Of a stretch of DNA of 64,000 nucleotides, positions 52,508-63,444 are shown one piece after another. This DNA is from Lumbricus terrestris (lineage: Eukaryota; Annelida; Clitellata; Crassiclitellata; Lumbricidae): the NCBI GenBank assembly GCA_949752735.1, contig OX457037.1:20787039-20851038 (forward strand), given 5' to 3'. The position numbers were made by a program, and so were the translations under genes. The notes under the pieces were generated by a model. That model made no database searches. It was not told the origin of the DNA and saw only the letters and a program-made list of their open reading frames with translations. Position 1 is the stretch's first letter, and each line of letters starts with the position of its first letter.

Positions 52508-53334
52508 CTGTCTAATTTGCAAACTTCCGTGAACTTCTGGCCGCCTCTCTGCGTGTCTGACTCGACAGTGCGCGCTCCTTATATTAAGTCTTCTTGCCGA
52601 TGACGCCAGTGACGTCAGAGCATAGGTGCTGACCATCTACGTCATAGGCGCCAAAATGGCCGCCATATCCAAGTCACGTACACCCACACGTGCGTCTCCC
52701 CTTCCCTTCGAGTCGTCGATTAAACCGTGCGAAACACGGCAGCTTCCATACAGGCAATAAATCGGACTGTGTTTGACAAGCGGCCGCACACGACGTGTCC
52801 TTTTCTCTGTCCGTCTTTATATCCTTTTCGGTATCTCCGCTTGTGATAGCGACTTTATCTGTTGTGACATTGCGTGTCTGCGCGACTATGTCTGTCGTCG
52901 CTGCCCTCCTCTCTTTGCTACAGCTCCTGCGTAAGACCGACCGTGAAAGAGATTCGCGACGGCCGCCGCTGTCTTTGAAGACGACGACCGAGGCGGCGAC
53001 CGAGGCCTGGGATAAATTCGCGACTAAAGACCGACCGTCACGGCAGCCACTCTCTCTCTTTCACGGCCGTGAGAACTTTTACCGACATTGACGACGGCAG
53101 CGACCGACGCGTGGGAAAGATTGCCGATATCGATCGCTGCGTCGGCCACTCGACAATCGCGACAACGACCGCCAACCGCCCACGTAGCAATCGGCTCCAC
53201 ACCAGACGGCGCTAGCGATTAAAAATGCGGCGGAAGTATAAAAATGCACATGGCTGCCCTATAATATACCAGTCGCCTAAAACGCAAATGGCGGCGACCG
53301 GAAAACGTAACCCAAATTATATGCAGGCGTTACA
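52508..53334. other. CpG-rich segment of unknown origin
   Basis: Clearly richer in CG than its surroundings. Contains TTATATTAAG near 52577, AATAAA near 52757 and many CGACCG words. It could be a solo LTR or host promoter-like DNA; neither is supported well enough to call. It separates the truncated integrase from the Gmr1-like element. Confidence 0.35.
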
Positions 53335-53374
53335 ATATTCTAGACTAACAATCCATGATACACGGGTAGTGACA
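53335..53374 (+). repeat. Remnant of the 5' LTR end
   Basis: 40 bp (ATTCTAGACTAACAATCCA...GGGTAGTGACA) match the end of the 3' LTR at 63264-63303 with one difference. Sequence upstream does not match, so the rest of the 5' LTR is missing. Confidence 0.85.
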
Positions 53375-53683
53375 TGAGTTGAGGCCCACGCCGGGATTTT
53401 AGTCAGTTGAAACTGTCTATTTGAACATTATTAGAGAAAGCTTTGAACATTTATTGCTAGTAGATTTTTGGACACATAATTGGAACTAGTAGATGCTTGC
53501 GTTGAAATCGCAGTATATATATTGAAGAGTTCACAGTAGATTGTTTGAACTATTAGCTATTAGCTTTTGTGGAACTGAATTTGTATTTGTAGAGTTGAAC
53601 AATTTCTGTCTGCCAGAAATTTATATAGTGCAAATTGTTGCCTATATTTTGCCACTTACCAGTTAGTAAGTAAGACAGTAAGC

Positions 53684-54939
53684 ATGTCTATCAGTGAATT
53701 CGAATCCTGGTTAGAGGTGGCTAAGCAGTTGAACATGGAGGGGAGGAATTGCGAGCCTTTGTCAAAGAAAGACGGGCTGAGTTGAGGCAAGAAAGAGCAA
53801 TTGAGAGAGAGAGAGAGAGAGATTGCAAAGGAAGCAAAACTAGCTGAGACAGCTGCAGAAGTAAGAAGAGCTGAAGCAGCAACAGAAATTAAAAGACTTG
53901 AAATAGAGGCTGCAATGCAAGCGAAAAAGGCTGAAGTAGAATTATAAGCGATTAGGAGTGCTGAGTCAGAAGCCAGACTAACACGTGAAGCAGCTGAAAC
54001 AGAAGCGAGGGGTCAACGTGAACACCAACTGGAAATCAAGAGAATCGAAGCACAGGTGAGAATGCGTGAGATTGATTCAAGAGGGCAACAGAATCAAGAC
54101 CGTGAGAATGTCTACACGATGATCGGTGATGGTCAACAACAGGGAGATCACCGAGAAAACAATAAAGGAATCAGAAACATCAAGTTTCCTATATTCAACG
54201 AGTCAAAGGATTGCTTGGATGCATACCTTTTGAGATTTGAGTGAACCTGTGTTGCATATGAAGTCAAGAGAGAAGTTTGGTCGTTGACGTTAGCGAGACA
54301 TTTGGAAGGTAGAGCACTGGAAGTCTACCAAAGGCTATCTGCAGAAGAAGTGCAAGATTATGAGTGTTTGAAAACGCAGCTATTGAAAAGATTCCAACTG
54401 ACTGAAGGTGGTTACCGTAACCGATTCAAGACTAGTCTAGTAAACTGGAGTCAGGAGAAACGCCGTCTAATTTTGTACATCGTTTGAGAAGGTACATGCA
54501 GCAGTGGTTAGCACAAGCGGGATTCGAAAGAACATACGAAGGAGTGGAAGATCTTTTGTTGAAAGACCAGTTTTATCTGACATGCAGCACTGAACTGCGT
54601 ATGTTCATAAAAGAGAAAGGGAAGATGAGTTTGAAGGATATGTTGGTGTGTGCGGAATCGTACATTGAAGCGCACGGACATAAATACAGCGAGCCTTCTG
54701 CAAAACCAGATGTGAAATTCCATAGCGACAGGTCGAACAGGCCGTTTGAACATAAGTCCAAAGAACAGTTTGGCAATAATTTGAACAGAGGAAGAAATGG
54801 TGTAAGAACAAATCAGGGTGCACACATGAACAGAGGGTTCAGCAGAGAACGTGAACATGCTGCTGAACATAAGATAACCTGTTTCTCGCGTGGAGAACAA
54901 AACCACAAGGCATATCAATGTCCACGGAAAAATAGATGA
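53684..54939 (+). pseudogene. gag: Gag, with stops and frameshifts
   Basis: An ATG at 53684 opens a short frame. Sequence then continues in another register through a long Glu/Arg/Ala-rich coiled coil (53770-54100), a gag core (IRNIKFPIFNESKDCLDAYLLRFE, LLKRFQLTEGGYRNRFK) and a nucleocapsid motif near 54885-54925. Stops occur near 53945, 54242 and 54485. The zinc knuckle reads C..R....H....C, with Arg in place of the second Cys. Dead gene. Confidence 0.8.
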
Positions 54940-55295
54940 GCATTTAAACATACCGCTGCAACAGTTCAAGTGTATGAGAACAGATCATACAGTGCTAGAC
55001 AGGAAGAAGAAATACATAGAGTCAGAGACGTTGTTAGGAAAGAACAACCTAATGAACCAGTTGAACACAGCAGAATACCACCAATGTACATGGCAGCTAG
55101 TACCATGATAACCAGTGACAACGATGGATGTATCAGCTTAGAAGATAAAAGCGAGTATCAAGTAACAGTTAACGGGATCAACGCATAGTGAAGAGGTCGT
55201 TGATAGATGACAAAGATTTGACGGGAGAAGAAACTCATTGTGTGTTGGTTGATGGAAGCTTGAGGTGCTTCCCACTTGCAAAAATACATATAGAG

Positions 55296-57000
55296 TAGAG
55301 TGGTCCAACTTCCCATGTAAAAAAATAAATTCTCAAATATCAAATTGGGTCACATTTGTCCTTGTTCCTATATACCAAGGGAGCTTACATGCCAAAAATT
55401 AGAAGGATTCGATTATATTTGGAGGTGACTCAAACTTGAATTTTTTTTCTGGCATTAGAACTGCCACACGCAGACTAAGGCTGCAGCTGAACAGGATTTG
55501 GATTCAGCCGAGTTACCTCTCCTTTTGCACTGCGATGGCAAACGTTAACTAGAATTTGTCCAGACCATTCTGAATGTGTTTCTGGAGCTGGAGAGAAAAG
55601 TTTCTTGTAATTTTCAAGTTTATTAGATAATTGAAAACAGCAAGTTAATGCTTGTCTTCAAATGTCGGATGATCGGAATCGGAAGCAGAGTATATATGGG
55701 CTTGCATTTGATAAAACGGCCTCTAAAGACTTGCACATGTACAGTTGTAACCTACACTTATCTAACAGACACTCAATGAGGAGCCACTCCTGTGTGCTCG
55801 CATCTATGAAATCCAGTGATTTCTTTACTCCCACAACCCCCGGAACAACCAGGGGTCCAGATGTAGGCTCAGTCAAACGATTTATGTGAAAAACCAACAC
55901 CATCGTGAAGATTACGACGACCTTCTGCAATTATCGCATGTCATCCTTCTTGATAGGTGTTTGAGAGGAGAAGCGCAATTTCATGTCCAGCTTCTGGGGC
56001 AATACACCATGCAACACCACTCACCAACTTCTAGCAAAATCCTCAAAAATCAAATGATTCTCCGCATTTGGGATGAAAAAGTTTTAACAGATCCAATGTC
56101 AGCCTTTTTGCCTCTCTTTTCTATGGAATATAGTCATGAAGTTTGCTTGGACAAGAGAGAGAGAGAGAGCTCCAAACAATTATTTGACACTGTTCAACTA
56201 GTCAGAACTTAATATTTGCAACGTTGTTGTGCAGAATGCTGCCACAACCGCTTTCAAGAGATACCTGGTCTCTTTGAACCCGCGTTGATGTGATTTAATG
56301 CAAAGACCACCTTGGTTACGGAGCTCAAATGTTCTGAAAAGAATATAGCATCAAACGGAATTGAATGCAAAATGTTGAACTTTGGAAATCAACTGGAATC
56401 ATATGTGACAAGCCGAAGATCTTGACCCATCGACATATGATCATTGCCAGCAATTGGCTGACAGATGAGGCTTAGGCTTTCTTCTCGACACTACCACACT
56501 TTGGCAGTAGCCTACTGATGCATTTAATTTATATCAAATTGAAAGACAAAGCCAGGCAGATTAAAGTAATAAATTAGGCCTACAGCGCAGAAAAAGGTAA
56601 TGCTATCATCCAGATATTCAACTCTTCTGTGACAAGAGTCGAGAATCGAAAACAATACCTTTGTCAAGCCATTCTGAAGCCATAAAAGTCTCTCTAGAGG
56701 AACATATCAATAAAGACTTGTTTTAATGGCGATCTTATTACCTAGGAACTTATCAGACAGTTCACACTAAATAGTTATTTGCTTTCGGTTTTGTTTAAAA
56801 ACACTTTTGGGTCATAAATGCCAATATACTACATTATGACGAAATTTTCGAAGATACAAAATTATCGTTCAAAATTGAGTCACCCCTAGATATTCTTCAA
56901 ATGACTCAAAAATTGGCTCAAATACTATTTGAAGTGAATGGAACAAGAACACATGTGACCCAAATTAATTTTCGACATTTTGTCTTTTTGGACCACTCTA
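55296..57000. mobile_element. hAT element, 1705 bp, copy B
   Basis: Same length and ends as 19618-21322. Perfect 8 bp duplication ATATAGAG (55288-55295, 57001-57008). It interrupts the protease coding region of the Gmr1-like element. Differences noticed from copy A: T to C in GAACTGYCACACG and T to G in CATATKTGAC. Confidence 0.94.
55662..55978 (+). pseudogene. hAT-like transposase remnant (copy B)
   Basis: Identical to the remnant in copy A (FDKTAS, GPDVGSVKRF, HREDYDDLLQL blocks with intervening stops). Confidence 0.45.
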
Positions 57001-57008
57001 ATATAGAG

Positions 57009-58727
57009 AGTGAACACTTTAATGGCGAAGTGCAAGCCATGGTCATGGAACAACCAGTGAAGCGAGTGATTATTGGAAAGATTAAAGGTTTGAGATTCAT
57101 GGTTAAAAATGAAAGAACCGAGAATGCAACCAATGATGAATCGAAAGAAACAATTGAGATTAACACTGAAGCGAAAGTCAAAGGTATTCTAGTCAGTAGA
57201 ACAGAACTTGAGGAGAGACCTCTACGTGTGAAGAACTCAGTAAGGTTCTCTAACGATGTAAAGGAGAATAAAGATGAAGAAGTGACAGCAGCAGCAGTAG
57301 AAACCAGATCAGAAGTGAGAAAGGTAACAAAGTACAAACCATTGAAAGTTGCGGAGATGCCGGACTTAAATGTGACTGTAAAAGAAATACAGGAATTACA
57401 GATTAAAGATGAGACTATGACGAAACAAATGGAAAGAGCAATAGAATGGGATGACACAGATGATGAAATTGAGGATAAACCATATGTGATGAAGAATGGT
57501 TTATTGTATCAAAGAAGCACTGAAGGATGATGTGAAATGGCAACTGATGGTGCCTAAACAGTTCAGAGAAAAAGTGTTAGCAGTGGCGCATAATTCATTG
57601 TTGTCAGCTCATCTAGGGATAAGGAAAACGCATGACAAGATTATCAATGAATTTTATTGGCCTGGAATTGGTCAAGATATACGAAGATACGTTTTGAGTT
57701 GCGACATTTGTCAGAAATCAGTTGACAAGAAAGTTAACTACAAAGCGCCCATGGGTCATCTACCAGTGTTAGATGTACCATTCAAACATATTTGCATAGA
57801 TATAATCGGAGAAGTTAACCCAATGTCAGCAAGGGGTTACCGATATATTTTGACAATCATAGATTTGAGTACAAGGTATCCGGAGGCTATTCCGTTGAAA
57901 GGAATAAGTACTGAGGAAGTTGCCGAAGCTTTATTTGGATTTTATTGTCGAATGGGTGTGCCTCAGAAAATCCATACTGACAGAGGAAGTCAATTTACTT
58001 CTGAACTCATGGCGGAAGTGAACAAGATGCTACTGATAAAGCATACGTTAACAAGTCCTTACCATGCAATGGGTAACGGGTGTGTAGAAAGACTTAATGG
58101 AACCATCAAACCAACGTTAAGAAAGTTGATTGGCGAACAAGCGAAAGAATGGGATCGTTATTTAGCGCCGTTATTGTTTGCATTGAGAGACACGGTACAC
58201 GAGAGTCATGGTTTCACACCATTTGAATTAATATTTGGGAGATCATGCAGAGGACCAATCCAAATACTTAAGGAGTTATGGACCAACGAGACAGTCGAAG
58301 AAGAAGTAAAAGATGTTTACACATACATGGTAGATTTAAGAGAAAGGATTGAGGAGACTTGTGATATGGCACAGAAGGCGATACACAAGGCGAATGCTAA
58401 AAACAAGAAATATTACGACAGGAAAGCAAGATACCGGAAATTAGAAATAGGCGAGAAGGTATTGCTATTATTGCCGAGTTGTAAAAACAAAATGTTGGTG
58501 AAATGGCAGGGACCATTTGTTGTGAGAGAAAAGATTGGAGATTACGACTACAGAATTGAGATTGAGAAGGGCAAGATAAAGACTTATCACATTAATATAT
58601 TGAAGAAGTATCACGAGAGAGAAAATGATGAAATGCGAAACGAAGAAATACAAAATGTCGAGACAGTGGCATACATTTCGGCAGTTGTACACGACGGAAA
58701 AGAAGGAGAAGATGAGGAAGAAGAGAT
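57009..58727 (+). pseudogene. int: Spacer and integrase of the Gmr1-like element
   Basis: 57009-57530 is a Lys/Glu-rich spacer ending PYVMKNGLLYQR. A frameshift in the overlap 57496-57530 leads to the integrase. It has an HHCC finger (HNSLLSAHLGIRKTHDKI, then CDICQ), a DDE core (D in CIDIIGEV, D in TDRGSQF, E in CVERLNG) and a C-terminal domain with KMLVKWQGPF and HINILKKYHER. After 58727 the frame continues at 60717. Catalytic residues are intact, but the frameshift breaks the polyprotein. Confidence 0.88.
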
Positions 58728-58841
58728 CAGGGCCGGATTTGAACAGAGTGAGGCCCTAAGCAATTTCAATTATGAGGCCCCACTTAAGGACAAAAACAGA
58801 CAAAATGCATATTGCTAGATCTAAGTATAGCCTATTCCTAA

Positions 58842-59616
58842 GGCCAAAAAAAAATAATGTTGTGTTTCCGGTAACCCGACCGACCCTCTTTTATTGCCGC
58901 GACTCAAATAATTTTGTAAAAAAAATTTATTTAAAAAAAATTTTAAAAAAAAAATTTTTTTTAGGAAAAAATTTTTTCTCCAAAATTTTTTTTACATAAT
59001 ACGGTGACATTGCCTTCCGTATAAAGTTGGATCTTAGGCAAAAAATGTTGTGTTCCCGGTAACCCAACCGACTCACTTTTATTGCAGCGACTCGGAAAAT
59101 TTTGCGTAAATTTTTTATTTACATTGACATAGTCTTAGAGTTTCACGCCTGCCTAACTACTTCCTGGCTGCCAGTCTTGAGAAACCTCTAGCCTTATCGT
59201 TCTCACTTGAGTCACCTCTAACGGTGACTAGGGAAAATAGATCTAGCAACCTCTAGGTGTAACTAGTCACTGGCTCGATCAGTCTGTAACGACCCCTAGC
59301 AGTGATGTTTTGTTCGCGCTCATCTTCCCTTTCCCTTCCCACTTTATCTTACCAGAAAGGATGTCAACAAAATGAAATTAATAGAACTGCTTTCTAGAGC
59401 AATTTTAGGTACAGGGAAATAGGCAGTTTATACTTGCTTAGAACAAGTACTTTGTTGCAGCGTGTACCTATATGCAAAAAAGAGTATTTCGGTATAATTT
59501 TTCGTATAGTCACTGTATAAAAATATTTTACCAAAATAAAAATATTTTTCGACCTAATTTTTTACCCAATTTTTTTTAGCTCTGTTACCGGAAACACAGC
59601 ATTATTTTTTTTGGCC
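58842..59616. mobile_element. Nested inverted-repeat element with TAA duplication
   Basis: Ends GGCCAAAAAAAAATAATGTT and its near-complement, continuing inward to TGTGTTTCCGGTAAC. Flanked by TAA (58839-58841, 59617-59619), a 3 bp duplication as in PIF/Harbinger elements. The word TGTTGTGTTYCCGGTAACCC occurs again at about 59045. No gene; very A/T-rich. Confidence 0.75.
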
Positions 59617-59811
59617 TAATGCGTATTGCGCCAGTGATCCATGTTTGATCAACTACTGCTAGTCTTTATAACGAGTCGAATTGTAATTGATACACTCGTT
59701 TTATTCCAGTTTTTGCTATGGAAGGCCTATAGACCTACATACTAAAACTCACAATGAAGTTTTGCATCAACTTTCTTGCATTTCTGCATCGCATGATCTG
59801 CGATAATGTCA

Positions 59812-60036
59812 TCAGAAGGAATTTTGCGTAGTTGTTTGCATTCGATGAAAAGCAAGCTCAATGATCAGATCTAGTTTATTCTGGTGCATCCTGGAGCGAA
59901 GTTCGCTTTTTTGCGAGAACGATCGCTCGCTAGTGCAATTTCTTAGGCCTACCATTAGACTCAGAGACATACGAAGCACCATGCACTTCAAGGTTAGGAA
60001 AAGCGCTTTTGATGCCGTCCCTGACAATGATGTCAT
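59812..60036 (-). pseudogene. hAT transposase C-terminal dimerisation remnant
   Basis: A 74-residue minus frame with NCTSERSFSQKSELRSRMHQNKLD-like spacing. The ERSFS and LRSxMxQxxL pattern is the signature of the hAT C-terminal dimer domain. The rest of the transposase is not detectable. Confidence 0.65.
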
Positions 60037-60716
60037 ACAAATCCTGATGACTGTATTTCCTTATATTCACCATTTTCCAGTTGGATTGGAAGCTTTTGTT
60101 TAGCAGGAATTATTTTTCATCAATATCTTATCTGTTTAATTAGAAATTTTTATTTTTGAATCCAACTTCGATTTCAGCGAGATTGTTTTAATTAATCCCA
60201 TTTCTATTTCAGTAAAAATTATTTTTATGAATCCGACTTCTATATTTTGCGACTTGTATCTGATAAACACTGATACGGTGAAAACCGTGACACCCATGCA
60301 ATGGCGAATAATTAAATAGGCCTACGCTAAAATGCACTTTTACCATCGATCAAACATTGAAAAAACGTGTTCTTCTTCACTTTCCGCATTAAACAATAAT
60401 GTATCGGTTGTCGCAGGTTCTTGCCAGACGAAATAAAATAGGCCTACTTAATATTAAAGAATGAGACTAAGAGCAAGTGTACATGTGTTCGATCGTATAC
60501 GCATTAGCCACATCAATTCCTACTAAAAGGTAAGATAAAAATAAAATGATTGATTATAATCAATCGTGAACTAAAAAAAATCAAAAAATCAGTGGCATAT
60601 AATTTATAATTTATAAGCCACTGAGTTTTTTTTAATTTTGTTCACTTTTGGAGGCCCCCCAGATTCCGGAGGCCCTAAGCCGGTGCTTAGTTGGCTTACA
60701 TGTAAATCCGGCCCTG

Positions 60717-62162
60717 GAAGAGATACTGGACTTATATGTCAGTAAGCAAACTGAAACTTATGAAAATGTGGATATAAATCCTAACTTGGAGGAAAATCAG
60801 AAAGATGAGTTGAGAGAGCTGTTGAAGAAATACAAAGATATTTTCACAGACAAGCCTGGAAGAACAGACTTAGTGAAACATGAGATACGTTTAACCTGTG
60901 AAGAGCCAGTACGACAAAGAGCGTATCCGACGCCTTACCACTTACAAAAGGAAATAGATAAGGAGATCCAGACAATGTTGGATGACAACATAATAGAAAG
61001 ATCAGAGGCGGCTTATGCTGCACCACTTGTAGGAGTCAAGAAGTCAGACGGTAGCAATAGGCTTTGTTGTAATTACAAACAGCTGAATAAAATCACAGTG
61101 TTTGACCCCGAGCCTATGATGTCGAATGAGGATATTTTCAACAAATTGAGTGGTAGCAAGATTTACAGCAAGTTTGACTTCTGTAAAGGTTATTGGCAGA
61201 TTCCCATGAGCCCAGAATCAAAGGATTACACTACATTCATTTGTGCCAATGGTATGTAGAAGTACAATGTAATGTTATTCGGATTAGTCAATAGTGCTTC
61301 GAGTTATAATAGATTGATCAGGAAGATACTCTATGGAACAGAAAATCTCGAGAGCTACGTAGATGATATTCTGGCGCACAACAAAGGATGGATGGAACAT
61401 TTGGATACAGTGGAGATATTTTTTGAACGAGTGAGGCAAGCGAACTTGACGTTGAAACCGAAGAAGTGTTCCCTGAGATATGAACGAATCGACTTCTTGG
61501 GACACACGTTAAATAATGATGATATCAGTACAAAAGTGAAGTCAGTGGACAAGATAGTTGACATGCCACAACCAAAGACTAAAAAGCAAGTCAGGAGTTT
61601 CGTTGGAGCCATAAATTATTATCGAAAGTTCATACCACATTGTGCGGAGATAATGGCTCCGCTCAGTTATTTGACTAGGAAGACAGCACCAGGAATAGTT
61701 GAGTGGAATGAAGAGTTGGAATGTAGTTTCACGCAGTTAAAGAATGAATTGGCGAAGGCACCGATTCTGAAACTACCAAATTTGGATAAAAAATTTATCA
61801 TACAAACAGATGCTAGCGGAAACGGGATAGGATGTGTGATTATGCAGCAGTACGACGGGGTAAACCATCCCATAGCGTATGCCAGCAGGAAATTATTGGA
61901 ACGAGAAAGAAGATACTCTGTTGAGGAAAGAGAGTGTTTGGCAATCATGTGGGGTATTAGCAGATTCGACCGATACCTATGTGGAAAACAATTTGTGATC
62001 GAGACAGATCATTGTGGATTGCAATATATGATAGAAAGTGGGATGAAAAATGCAAGGGTCATGAGGTGGAGTTTGGCACTCCAAGATTATTCCTTTAGCA
62101 TTAGGTATATTAAGGGGTCCGACAATGTAATGTCCGATTACCTGAGCAGGGGATTAGCGTAG
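60717..62162 (+). pseudogene. RT and RNase H of the Gmr1-like element
   Basis: Continues the integrase frame. RT motifs: VKKSDGSNRLCCNYKQLN, KFDFCKGYWQIPM, FGLVNSASSYNRL, catalytic SYVDDILAH. A TAG at 61257-61259 interrupts between the second and third of these blocks in the same frame. RNase H follows (QTDASGNGIG, ETDHCGLQYMI) and ends at LSRGLA, 62162. Apart from the TAG all is open. Confidence 0.92.
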
Positions 62163-62322
62163 AATAAGTTGAATTAAGGTAAATGATTAGTTGTAAATAA
62201 GTGAGTATATAGCAGTAGTTTTGTCATGCTATGTAATGTAGATAAAGGTAGTTTACTAGGTTAGTTTGTTAAGTATGTGAGTTTGTTAAAGCCTGTAAAC
62301 AGTCTTTTGAAGGAGGGGTATT

Positions 62323-63303
62323 TGTAGCGATTTAATGCTTTTTAAGCAAACGAACCTATTAAACAATGCACTGTGTAATTACTAATATTAAGTAAGAGTC
62401 AAGCTAGACAGTTCAGTGGTGTATTCATAAGTAATTGAATAATGAATTGTGGCTAATAAAAGAATAATTATTGATAACGCGCATGCAAGCGCTGCAACAA
62501 TCTTCGATATACGACGGAGGGCAGGAAAACAGCGTCGATGTGTTTGAGCAGACGATAGAGAAGCGTGCAAGGAGGAGTCAGCGAGAGATCTACGGAGCGT
62601 AATGGCAGCCATGGACATGTTGGGCTCATTGCGTTGGTAATTCCGGACGATCTGGAGTTTGTTTCTGGGTGTGGAAAGCGATAAAATATCGGCTTATCCC
62701 ACCATCGAACTATAAGTCCCTGGGAACTAGATACCAGGGCGAGTTAAACGAACTTTGTGAAGTATTGTGCGACACTCGAATGAACAGTGAACGATTTTGC
62801 GAAATCGGGCGAACTGAAAGTTGCTATTGCGATAGAACTTTGGCGACTACGAGAAAGAGGAGAAACTGTGACAAGACGAGGGGGAAGACGAGTGTAAGTT
62901 ACTGTTCCGAGCTACAGCACTTGCTGAAGACGCAGCTACAGTGAAGACAGGACCGACTGCAAGCCAGAAGAAAACGACCTTTCTTCCTTCCTTCAGCCCA
63001 TTCCCTGTGAGCTGGAGAAAACATCTACATCCATACTGGAGAAGAAAACCAATGTGGAAAGATAAGCAACACAGCAATAATAATACTTAATTAAATAATA
63101 CGCCACAATAGGTAGTTAGGAATTGCTTGAATTGTATTTACTGATTAATACTATTATTTTAAAATTCTATATATTCAATTGAACTACAGTGATTTTCTTG
63201 TTCAAGGTCGTAACCTATCTAATTATGATCACCCAACAGCCTCTGAGCCTAAAGTTAATCCATATATTCTAGACTAACAATCCAGGATACACGGGTAGTG
63301 ACA
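62323..63303 (+). repeat. 3' LTR of the Gmr1-like element
   Basis: 981 bp from TGTAGCGATTTAATGC to GGGTAGTGACA, preceded by a purine-rich GAAGGAGGGG (62309-62318), the likely polypurine tract. It is followed by CTACG; no matching 5' flank survives. Confidence 0.8.
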
Positions 63304-63444
63304 CTACGTAAAACTTGCATTCGATTCTACACGTCCGAAAATAGTGACATAAATAGCCTCTGTGGTCGAGCGATTCAATAGAACACTTAAGACCAAGATG
63401 TGGAAATACTTTACTTATAAAAATACGTATAGGTAGCCTATATA

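Larger units (their letters stand above)
55109..57120 (+). pseudogene. Retropepsin region, deleted and split by hAT copy B
   Basis: 55109-55188 codes for the region before the active site (EYQVTVNGINA). The following sequence to 55295 shifts register (KRSLIDDKDL, CVLVDGSLRCFPLAKIHIE). After the hAT, 57001-57120 continues it (SEHFNGEVQA, RVIIGKIKG). The segment that should carry the D-T/S-G catalytic triad is missing, so the protease could not work. Confidence 0.7.
58728..60716 (-). mobile_element. hAT element, 1989 bp, with nested insertion
   Basis: Ends CAGGGCCGGATTTGAAC and, inverted, CAGGGCCGGATTTACA, with a perfect 8 bp duplication GAAGAGAT (58720-58727, 60717-60724). It contains a transposase C-terminal remnant (minus, 59812-60036), a nested element (58842-59616) and diverged 35 bp repeats (60080-60250). 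It splits the Gmr1-like pol between integrase and RT. Confidence 0.92.
53335..63303 (+). mobile_element. Gmr1-like Ty3 element (integrase before RT), decayed
   Basis: Plus-strand order: gag, protease, integrase, RT, RNase H, 3' LTR. The integrase frame runs on directly into the RT region once the hAT at 58728-60716 is removed, so the order is native and not a rearrangement. Ty3 elements with integrase upstream of RT are known as the Gmr1 group from deuterostomes. It has a 5' LTR reduced to about 40 bp, stops in gag, a protease deletion, a frameshift before the integrase, a TAG inside RT, and two hAT insertions. Confidence 0.88.

Noticed and set aside
52508..53334. Solo LTR between the Polinton and the Gmr1-like element
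   Set aside because: TATA-like and AATAAA words are present, but no convincing ends or target duplication; left as unassigned CpG-rich sequence.
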